DNA from: an uncultured bacterium
GTDB lineage: Bacteria > Armatimonadota > Zipacnadia > Zipacnadales > Zipacnadaceae
NCBI GenBank assembly: GCA_937928475.1
Contig: CALFVE010000031.1
Coordinates: forward strand, 1-5,314
Direction: 5' to 3'
Length of the DNA: 5,314 nt
Both the position numbers and the translations under genes were made by a program. Positions 1 through 5,314 of this stretch are shown in pieces. The notes under the pieces are model-generated. The model worked only from the letters and a program-made list of their open reading frames with translations. It had not been told where the DNA came from and did no database searches. Numbering within the stretch: the first letter of the stretch is position 1; each line of letters starts with the position of its first letter.

Positions 1-1
1 C

Positions 2-1504
2 CAGGTGCTTGCCTCTGACCTGGCCACCGAGGCCGACAAGCAAGCGGTGCGGGAGGCCCTGGTCTTTTACGCCTCCACCCTGTGGGACGACGACCACGCG
101 CCGCTCGCCGTGCCCGCTGGCGTCAATCTGGGCACGGCCAATATGCCGGTGCAGCAGCAGAACTACCGCGAGATGTACGCTCTGTACTTGGCCAACCACC
201 CTATGATGAGGGGCCGCACCGAAGGCGTGGGAGAACGAGCGCTGAACATGGTTCGCTCCACCATCAACGAACACGGCGCGCACATGGGCTGCACCCACTA
301 TATCGGCGCCGCCATGGGACCGCTGCTGTCTACCTTGCAGCAACTCAAGCAACTGGGAGTGCTGGACGCCTTTCGGGAGGAGCCGCGCCTCAAGAAGTAT
401 GCCGAGTTTGAGATGAACTTGTGCACCCCGCCCGATCCGCGCTTCAACAACCGGCGGGTGCGTCCGGCCATCGGCGACAGCGAGCCGGGCGAGGCAACCG
501 AGTTCCTGGGACAACTGGCCACTGCCTACGCGGATATTGACCCGAATCTCTCGGCGCGCTTGATGGGCGCCTGGAAGCAAGCAGGCAAGCCCGAGTCCGA
601 CTTCCACGGGGCCACCATCCTGAAAATAGACGAGAGCCTACCCGAGGCTGATCCGCAACTGACCTCGGCCCACTTCGAGGGGTGGTACTCCGTGCTCCGC
701 TTCGGCTGGGGGACACCCAACGAAACCGCGGCGTGGTTTGTCAACGGCGGCTTCTACCGCGACCACGCCTCCAACGACCTGGGCGAGCCAGTCATCTACG
801 CGCTGGGCGCGCCGCTGTCCCTGGACTTCGGCACCATGTATTCGCCCCACTCGCCGGGCGGATTCGTGCACAGCGTGGTGCTGCCGGAGGCGGCTATCGG
901 CGCCGAGTGGACGCAGAACCCGCCCGACGTGACCAAAGGCCCGCGCTGGGGCCAGCCCGTGACCGAGGAGTTCAAGGCGGGAGCCAGAGAAGCCTGGTCG
1001 CGGGCCCGCTTCAGCATGGGCGAAACGACCTGGACCCGCACGGTTAAAGTCGCTATGCTGCGGGACGACTTGCCCGCCATCGGTATTCGGGATGAGTTCG
1101 GCGGGGCAGGAGCGGCCGAATCCAAGATCTTCTTGCTCAACCTAATGGCCGAGGGGCCGGTGGAGACCCCCGGCGGACCGGCCAACGTGGGCGAGGGTTT
1201 CAATCTGCCTGTCGGTGTCAGCCGGCTTCGCTTCACCGGGCAGACTTTCGACAAGCACCCCACCGGCGGTATTGACTGGGACCTGTACGTCATTGCGGAG
1301 ACTCCCCAGGAAGCGTTCCTGGCCCAGTACGAACACAAGAACCGAGGCGGGGAGCGACAGGCCATCCTGCGGCTGCGAGGCACCGGCCGCTTCCAGGTGG
1401 TGATCGTGCCCTGGTTCAAGGGGACCTCGCCGCCGAACGTATCCGTTACCGCCGCCGGAGGTACTGTTACCGTGGCCGCCGGGGCCACGAAGGCGAATTT
1501 CTGA
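2..1504 (+). CDS. Heparinase II/III-like polysaccharide lyase, C-terminal part (5' end outside window)
   Basis: The frame is open to the left edge (a CAG codon precedes the GTG at 5-7), so the gene starts upstream; that GTG lies inside the alpha-helical domain and is not a believable start. Residue numbers count from position 5. Residues 1-200 look like the end of the helical toroid of heparinase/alginate-lyase-like proteins, with GAHMGCTHYIG at 91-101 and a GDSEPGEATEFLG segment near 157. Residues 245-277 carry the family's most recognisable block, FVNGGFYRDHASNDLG followed by YALGAPLSLDFGT, which opens the beta-sandwich domain; beta-rich sequence runs to the end. Family members cleave uronic-acid polysaccharides by beta-elimination, usually after export. 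H98, Y99 and H254 are candidate catalytic or metal-site residues by position only. The substrate cannot be told, and a signal peptide would lie outside the window. It converges on the minus-strand genes. Confidence 0.8.
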   Translation, partial: QVLASDLATEADKQAVREALVFYASTLWDDDHAPLAVPAGVNLGTANMPVQQQNYREMYALYLANHPMMRGRTEGVGERALNMVRSTINEHGAHMGCTHYIGAAMGPLLSTLQQLKQLGVLDAFREEPRLKKYAEFEMNLCTPPDPRFNNRRVRPAIGDSEPGEATEFLGQLATAYADIDPNLSARLMGAWKQAGKPESDFHGATILKIDESLPEADPQLTSAHFEGWYSVLRFGWGTPNETAAWFVNGGFYRDHASNDLGEPVIYALGAPLSLDFGTMYSPHSPGGFVHSVVLPEAAIGAEWTQNPPDVTKGPRWGQPVTEEFKAGAREAWSRARFSMGETTWTRTVKVAMLRDDLPAIGIRDEFGGAGAAESKIFLLNLMAEGPVETPGGPANVGEGFNLPVGVSRLRFTGQTFDKHPTGGIDWDLYVIAETPQEAFLAQYEHKNRGGERQAILRLRGTGRFQVVIVPWFKGTSPPNVSVTAAGGTVTVAAGATKANF

Positions 1505-1507
1505 GAA

Positions 1508-1524
1508 GCCTGGGCGCCTCAGGC
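1508..1524. terminator. Short inverted repeat between convergent genes, possible weak bidirectional terminator
   Basis: GCCTG (1508-1512) and CAGGC (1520-1524) can form a 5-bp stem with a 7-base loop. It sits in the 14-base gap between the two convergent genes and covers the stop codon (1519-1521) of the minus-strand gene. There is no T-run on either side and the stem is short, so termination function is a guess from position. Confidence 0.2.
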
Positions 1525-3843
1525 GGCGGTGGGTTTCACTTCGAGCAGCAGCACCGAGAGCGGCTCCAGGCGCACGTGCTCGATGACGGGCAGTTGCACC
1601 GACCGTCGCAGGGGACGGCGTTGCCCGTCGGTCACTGCGTCCACATCGTAGGTCTGCGCTTCGCCGTCCGGCGGCAGCAAGGGTGCGTCAAACTCCTGCG
1701 GCTCCGGCGAGACATTCACGAAGAAATGTCCAATGCTGCCGTCCCGGGCGCGGAACGAACCGTGCTGGACGGCGTAGTCTCGCACCACGTGCCGCCGTTC
1801 GGGATGCTTCTGGGGGAAGTCGCTGGTGAAGCCAATCAGGTCCAGGAGCCGGACGTAGGAGAAGTCAATCTGCGGCACCTCGATGGACGGCGGTTTGAGC
1901 ATCTCGCCGAACATGAGATACTTCCAGCCCTCCTGCGCGGCGGCGCGGGCCACCTTCTTCCAGAAGGCGGTGGTGACCGGGTTTAGGCCCGGGGTGTCGG
2001 CCAGATACCAGCCGCCGGTCGGAATTACCCCCTGCACCAAGGACTTCCCGAAGCACCGCGCCCAGTAGAGCACCTCGGGCCGCGAGCACTCCGGGTAGGC
2101 GGCGCAGTAGGCGCCGATGTATCCGGAGTATACATAACTGAACAGCGGGATTGTCTCTCCGCCCATCGGCTCCCCGGCGGCGTAGTGCCCGAAGTACTCC
2201 ATATTCCCTGCCCGCTGGTCGAATAGGTCCACGTAAGGGATAAAGCCCTCGGAGATCCCCTCGGTTGTAATCACTGCTTCCGGATCCAAGGCGCGAGCGC
2301 GGATGCGAACTTCTTGCAGGATCTGGCCCCACGCCTCCGCCCACCAGCGCCCGTAGCCGAGCGGGTGTCCGTGCGCCGGCGCGTAGCAGGCTTCGGCAGA
2401 GCCGCACGGGAAGTTGTCAATCTGCACCACCGGGCAGCCGCACTCGAGGCAGCCTAACACCAGGGAGGTGGTTAACTCCCGGGTACGCTCCTGACTCGGA
2501 CATAGCCGCACGCTCTGCCAACCGGGGTACCATCTGAGGATAGGCACCTCGCCGCTTGCGTCCACGATGGCGATTTGCCGCCCCTCCTGCTCGAATTCAG
2601 CCCAACTGTCGAAGGGCGGCTCGTACGTGGAGATGGCCACGTACCAGTTCCCGCCTGGCATGTACACGAAGCCCCGGTTCCCCGCCCGCCGTAGCCTAGC
2701 CATGGCGCTGCGAAAGGCCTCCTCCCCCTCGCGGGGCGGAAAGAAGCCCACCGGTCCGGTCCAAGCCCCGCCTCCCTCAAAGTTGAAAACGAGCGCCAGC
2801 AGAGGAATGCCCGTCTCGGCGGAGAGGCGGTTGACCAGGTCCGCGATCTCCTCGAGACGGTGAGTCAGGCGAAGAACCGGCATGTCGTAGTTCTGGGTCT
2901 GGAAGATGCCGACGCCCTGCCGCAGCCATTGCGGAATGTCCCGCTCCTCCAGCCGCTTCCGGCACCACCACTGGCGGCGGGCCCAGGCCTTATACAGGTC
3001 GGCGCCCTCCCACCACTCGCCGTGAAAGACCCCGACTACCGTGTCATAGGTGAGTTCCACGTCGCTTCCTGGCGTCTCGCCGGGGTAGTGCGAGATCTCG
3101 ATGACTGGCTCGCCGGCTTCGCCCTCCCGCGGTCCAACGTGGAACCCCTTTACATTCTGCCGGTCGTCATGACAGGCCAGATACAGCCCGGCCCGATCGT
3201 TGTAATACAGTAGCAGTTGCAGCGACCAGACTCCCGGATACAGCCCCCCGACCTTCCCAACACCCACCCAGGGCGACTCTGGCCCTTCGCCGGCGCACAG
3301 GGGCAAATTGTCCACCACCGGATAAGGATCGCGGAACAAATAGCCCTCGCCGTGCCGAGGGACCACGAGCGCCTCTCCCGGCGCGCCCTCTCCGACCCTG
3401 AGCACGCCTGATAAGACCGGGCAGGTCAACTGGTAGACACATTCCTCAAGAGCAAGGCCGCGGACCGCCAGTCGCCACCGGCTCAGGGGGGAGTCCGCCT
3501 CCAGCGTAACCCGCACCTGGACGCTGACGTCACGACCGCCCAAGCCTTGCGCCTCCAGGCACAAAGTGCACGACGAATCGCCCGATTCCGTCCACCAGCG
3601 GAAGTCGCGCGCCTCTTCACCGTGCAGCCACGTCAACTCGCGAGTTTGCCAGTCGCGTAAGGCCACGCGAAACAGCAACTGGGGGATTTCCTGGTCGCGG
3701 ACAAACTCGTAGCCGCTCGCTTTGTCCACAAGAGACACGAGGGCACCGCCGCGACGAGCGAGGTCAAATCCCAGTTCGAGCAGGTCATTGCCGATTTTGA
3801 CCTGCCCGGCTGCTTCTGTCACGTAGGGCTTGCCGGCGCTCAT
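1519..3843 (-). CDS. DUF6259-type glycoside-hydrolase-like protein (774 aa)
   Basis: Complete gene, probably a carbohydrate-active enzyme. Residues 1-275 are beta-rich, like the N-terminal beta-sandwich of GH36/GH101-style enzymes (FDLARRGGALVSLVDKASG at 26-44). Residues 305-640 read as a TIM barrel: FQTQNYD near 314, LALVFNFEGGG near 349, GFVYMPGGNWY at 391-401, VVQIDNF at 472-478, ITTEGISEG at 525-533. Residues 685-774 form a C-terminal beta domain. By barrel position D476 and E528 or E532 are candidate catalytic acids; this is inference. No signal peptide or membrane segment is visible and there are 16 cysteines, so a cytoplasmic location is likely. The frame stays open 54 codons further up to 4005, but that stretch overlaps the upstream gene and is low-complexity. 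ATG at 3843 has AAAGG nine bases upstream. The substrate is unknown; family assignment rests on remembered motifs. Confidence 0.78.
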   Translation of the reverse strand: MSAGKPYVTEAAGQVKIGNDLLELGFDLARRGGALVSLVDKASGYEFVRDQEIPQLLFRVALRDWQTRELTWLHGEEARDFRWWTESGDSSCTLCLEAQGLGGRDVSVQVRVTLEADSPLSRWRLAVRGLALEECVYQLTCPVLSGVLRVGEGAPGEALVVPRHGEGYLFRDPYPVVDNLPLCAGEGPESPWVGVGKVGGLYPGVWSLQLLLYYNDRAGLYLACHDDRQNVKGFHVGPREGEAGEPVIEISHYPGETPGSDVELTYDTVVGVFHGEWWEGADLYKAWARRQWWCRKRLEERDIPQWLRQGVGIFQTQNYDMPVLRLTHRLEEIADLVNRLSAETGIPLLALVFNFEGGGAWTGPVGFFPPREGEEAFRSAMARLRRAGNRGFVYMPGGNWYVAISTYEPPFDSWAEFEQEGRQIAIVDASGEVPILRWYPGWQSVRLCPSQERTRELTTSLVLGCLECGCPVVQIDNFPCGSAEACYAPAHGHPLGYGRWWAEAWGQILQEVRIRARALDPEAVITTEGISEGFIPYVDLFDQRAGNMEYFGHYAAGEPMGGETIPLFSYVYSGYIGAYCAAYPECSRPEVLYWARCFGKSLVQGVIPTGGWYLADTPGLNPVTTAFWKKVARAAAQEGWKYLMFGEMLKPPSIEVPQIDFSYVRLLDLIGFTSDFPQKHPERRHVVRDYAVQHGSFRARDGSIGHFFVNVSPEPQEFDAPLLPPDGEAQTYDVDAVTDGQRRPLRRSVQLPVIEHVRLEPLSVLLLEVKPTAA

Positions 3844-3852
3844 AAGCCTCGA

Positions 3853-3857
3853 CCTTT
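3853..3857 (-). promoter_or_regulatory. Ribosome binding site fixing the start of the DUF6259-type gene
   Basis: On the minus strand AAAGG lies nine bases before the ATG at 3843. Its first A is the last base of the TGA stop (3857-3859) of the upstream UroD-like gene. This supports the short start and tight translational coupling of the two genes. A second GAGG (3847-3850) is only three bases from the ATG, too close to act as the main site. Confidence 0.7.
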
Positions 3858-4975
3858 CAGGCGCCGCCAGAGAGGATCCGGCGCTTCTGCTCCAGGTAGT
3901 ACTCGAAATTCGCCAAGGAGACGTCGGGCGGGATGGCGTGGTCAATCCAGGGAATGTAGCCACCTTCTTCCACCAGGGGCGCGATTTTGGCGATCTGCGC
4001 GTCAATCTCCCGCTTCCCCTTGGCGATCTCCCGCTTGTCCACGCCGCCGACCATGCAGAAACTTCGGCCGTACTTGCAGCGCATCCTCACCGGATCCATC
4101 CCGGCGGCTACCTCCATGGGATTGAATCCGTCTACCCCCGCCTCCAGGAATAGCGGGATTAGGACCTCGAAGTCCCCGTCAGTGTCCACGATCACCACCT
4201 GGACGCCGCTGGACTTGAGAAAAGCCACATAGCGCCGGTAGTGGGGCAGGAGAAACTGCTGGAACAGATTCGGGCCGAGCAGAGGCCCGCCCTTGCCGGC
4301 CAGGTCCTCATGGATCCAGATGAAATCGAACGACACCTCGCGCAGCGCCGGGGTCAGCAGCCGAATGATGTAATCACAGAGAAACTCCAGGCACTCGTGA
4401 ACCAGCGCCGGGTCGTCATAGAACATATAGGAGAGCGCCTCGGTGCCGATCCAGTTGCGGAGCATACTATAGAAGCCGAACTCGCCATAGGCGCTGAGCA
4501 GGCAGACCGGGTTGTCGGTGCTGCGCAGGTGAGCGACCAGGGCCTCCCAATCCGCCGGGTAGCGCTCCGCAACCTCGCCCTCATACCGCCACCGCAAGGC
4601 CTGGAAGTCCTCCCGGCTGGCAACGGGGAAACTGAGGTACTGGTCCATGCTCATGCGCGTCCCGGCCACGGTGCCGCTGAGGCGAGCCCTCCGCGTGCGC
4701 CCCATACTGTCGCTGAAGAGCAAGTGGTCGCCTTCCTCCCGGAGCACTTTCTCCTCGAAACGGGGAACCGGCCCGGCGGCGTTGATAGGCGCGTCCTCAC
4801 AGCCATCGAGGCCGAAGTAGGCGTTGCCCTTGATGAACATGGTGCTGGGTTGGGTCGGTGCTCCTTCCCGCACCCATCGTTCGTGCGTCTGGCCCCACAG
4901 GCCGATCTCCATGCAGGGGACGCGGTCCACCGAGCCAAAGCGCAGCGTGTTGAGGAAGCGCTCCTTTGGGGTCAT
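3857..4975 (-). CDS. Uroporphyrinogen decarboxylase-superfamily protein, non-haem type (372 aa)
   Basis: Complete gene of the UroD/MtaA/CmuA barrel superfamily (PF01208 type). The N-terminus MTPKERFLNTLRFGSVDRVP is a classic superfamily opening. Later blocks fit the environmental UroD-like subgroup: WIHEDLAGKGGPLLGP (220-235), VDTDGDFEVLIPLFLEAGVDG (263-283, key residues D264, D266, E270), EVAAGMDP (288-295), GGVDKREIAKGK (310-321) and WIDHAIPPDVSLANFEYY (343-360). The arginine-rich RxxGR substrate loop of true UroD is absent, so haem synthesis is not its job. The H-x-C motif of MtaA/CmuA zinc methyltransferases is also absent; D264-T-D266 stands there. No signal peptide is seen, so it is probably cytoplasmic. 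Members next to carbohydrate genes are generally annotated by fold only; the reaction is unknown. An alternative TTG start at 5005 adds ten residues. The DUF6259-type gene follows after 13 bases. Confidence 0.88.
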   Translation of the reverse strand: MTPKERFLNTLRFGSVDRVPCMEIGLWGQTHERWVREGAPTQPSTMFIKGNAYFGLDGCEDAPINAAGPVPRFEEKVLREEGDHLLFSDSMGRTRRARLSGTVAGTRMSMDQYLSFPVASREDFQALRWRYEGEVAERYPADWEALVAHLRSTDNPVCLLSAYGEFGFYSMLRNWIGTEALSYMFYDDPALVHECLEFLCDYIIRLLTPALREVSFDFIWIHEDLAGKGGPLLGPNLFQQFLLPHYRRYVAFLKSSGVQVVIVDTDGDFEVLIPLFLEAGVDGFNPMEVAAGMDPVRMRCKYGRSFCMVGGVDKREIAKGKREIDAQIAKIAPLVEEGGYIPWIDHAIPPDVSLANFEYYLEQKRRILSGGA

Positions 4976-4976
4976 G

Positions 4977-4996
4977 CTCGGTGCCTGGGAGCCGAG
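4977..4996 (-). promoter_or_regulatory. Inverted repeat over the translation start region of the UroD-like gene
   Basis: CTCGG and CCGAG (4977-4981 and 4992-4996) can pair as a 5-bp stem with a 10-base loop, ending one base before the ATG at 4975. The weak Shine-Dalgarno-like CAGG for that ATG lies in the loop, eight bases from the start codon. It may modulate initiation, but a 5-bp GC stem can occur by chance in DNA of this composition. Confidence 0.2.
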
Positions 4997-5012
4997 GATG
5001 AACAACTGTGCG

Positions 5013-5017
5013 CCTTT
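5013..5017 (-). promoter_or_regulatory. Shine-Dalgarno-like AAAGG before a possible alternative TTG start
   Basis: AAAGG on the minus strand stands seven bases before an in-frame TTG (5003-5005). It is a better match than the CAGG before the ATG at 4975. Use of the TTG would add ten mostly hydrophobic residues (reading M-F-I-L-G-S-Q-A-P-S) to the UroD-like protein. The ATG is preferred because superfamily proteins usually begin at the MTPKERF block. Confidence 0.35.
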
Positions 5018-5034
5018 CGCTGTGACCGATACAA

Positions 5035-5060
5035 GCCGGGGCGACAGGGCTCGCCCCAGC
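5035..5060 (-). terminator. GC-rich hairpin just after the CBM9-like gene, possible terminator or attenuator
   Basis: GGGGCGA (5038-5044) and TCGCCCC (5051-5057) form a perfect 7-bp stem with a 6-base loop. Two further pairs lie beyond a C-A mismatch. On the minus strand it starts about seven bases after the TAG stop (5067-5069) of the CBM9-like gene. The following minus-strand bases (CTTGTATC) hold only scattered Ts, so it is not a canonical intrinsic terminator. It could equally stabilise the 3' end of a processed transcript. Confidence 0.4.
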
Positions 5061-5066
5061 CGCAGA

Positions 5067-5314
5067 CTATTCCACCACGGCCTCGCCCCATTCCGCCGGC
5101 TCCAGGCGACTCTCATTGGGGATGTCGTCCACGATATTCGCCGAGAAACTGTTGTTAGACCAGTAGGCCCGAATCGAGGCCCGGTTGCTCCCCACGGCGT
5201 TGCTGCCGAAGATATACCCCAGGTCCATGCGCACCGTCTCTCCCGGCTTGGGCGTCCAGCCCAGCACGGTGAGCGGAATGGTCACCACGGCGTTGAAGCC
5301 GCCGGGCCTGGGGC
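5067..5314 (-). CDS. CBM9-like carbohydrate-binding domain, C-terminal end (5' part outside window)
   Basis: The frame is open to the right edge, so only the last 81 residues or so of a longer protein are present. The GTG codons at 5283-5288 lie within the domain (preceded by G-G-F-N-A) and are not the start. The pattern is that of the last strands of the CBM9-like beta-sandwich: an IPLTVLGWTPKPGE turn, then VRMDLGYIFGS, then RAYWSNNSF, then DDIPNESRLEPAEWGEAVVE and stop. In the family this domain binds sugars and is commonly appended to secreted glycosidases or to large surface proteins. Any catalytic domain would be beyond the window. It is separated from the UroD-like gene by 91 bases on the same strand, so co-transcription is possible but the intervening hairpin may limit it. 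The domain call is from motif recognition. Confidence 0.72.
   Translation of the reverse strand, partial: PRPGGFNAVVTIPLTVLGWTPKPGETVRMDLGYIFGSNAVGSNRASIRAYWSNNSFSANIVDDIPNESRLEPAEWGEAVVE

Noticed and set aside
796..1488. A 230-codon open frame on the minus strand opposite the heparinase-like gene.
   Set aside because: It is rich in Pro/Ser/Arg with no family motif and lies opposite a well-supported coding region, so it is a composition shadow.
1865..2407. A 180-codon frame on the minus strand inside the DUF6259-type gene, in another phase.
   Set aside because: It is Arg/Gly-rich with no motif, and the overlapping frame carries coherent barrel strands throughout.
3844..4005. A 54-residue N-terminal extension of the DUF6259-type protein.
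   Set aside because: It overlaps the end of the UroD-like gene, is Ser/Pro/Arg-rich, and a good ribosome binding site supports the ATG at 3843.
3857..4975. Naming the UroD-like gene hemE.
   Set aside because: The substrate-binding arginine motif of haem-pathway UroD is absent and the motifs match a different subgroup.
4976..5116. A 47-residue N-terminal extension of the UroD-like protein.
   Set aside because: It would overlap the CBM9-like gene's end, and the MTPKERF block is the normal family start; only the ten-residue TTG version is kept as an alternative.
4241..5158. A 305-codon open frame on the plus strand opposite the UroD-like gene.
   Set aside because: It is antisense to a gene with clear family motifs, has no recognisable domain, and long antisense frames are expected in GC-rich coding DNA.
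1..5314. CRISPR arrays, tRNA or rRNA genes, insertion sequences, tandem repeats.
   Set aside because: Reading by eye showed no regularly spaced repeats, tRNA-like cloverleaf arms, transposase motifs or terminal inverted repeats, and coding sequence fills nearly the whole window.

Overview
The window is GC-rich bacterial DNA with no RNA gene, mobile element, repeat array or gene-free stretch over 100 bases. It holds four protein-coding regions, two of them cut by the window edges. The mix is a heparinase II/III-like lyase, a DUF6259-type glycosidase-like protein, a uroporphyrinogen-decarboxylase-superfamily protein that is clearly not the haem enzyme, and a CBM9-like domain. It is typical of polysaccharide-degrading environmental bacteria such as Planctomycetota, Lentisphaerota, Armatimonadota or Hydrogenedentota. 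The sequence alone does not decide the phylum, and no ribosomal or other marker gene is present.

Layout. Positions 2-1504 (+) are the C-terminal 500 residues or so of a heparinase II/III-like protein that begins upstream of the window. It converges, across only 14 bases, on a minus-strand set read from right to left. That set starts with the C-terminus of a CBM9-like protein (5067-5314, running in from beyond the right edge). After a 91-base gap with a GC-rich hairpin comes a 372-residue UroD-superfamily protein (3857-4975). After 13 bases follows a 774-residue DUF6259-type protein (1519-3843).

How they may work together. The two complete genes are almost certainly co-transcribed: the ribosome binding site of the second begins on the last base of the stop codon of the first. 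A lyase, a glycosidase-like protein and a sugar-binding domain side by side suggest a carbohydrate catabolism locus, possibly for a uronic-acid-containing or otherwise decorated glycan. The UroD-like protein is the puzzling member. It lacks the arginine-rich substrate motif of true UroD and the H-x-C...C zinc site of the MtaA/CmuA corrinoid methyltransferases, and has an acidic D-T-D plus a D-H pair at the corresponding places. A role in modified-sugar metabolism is inference from gene order only.
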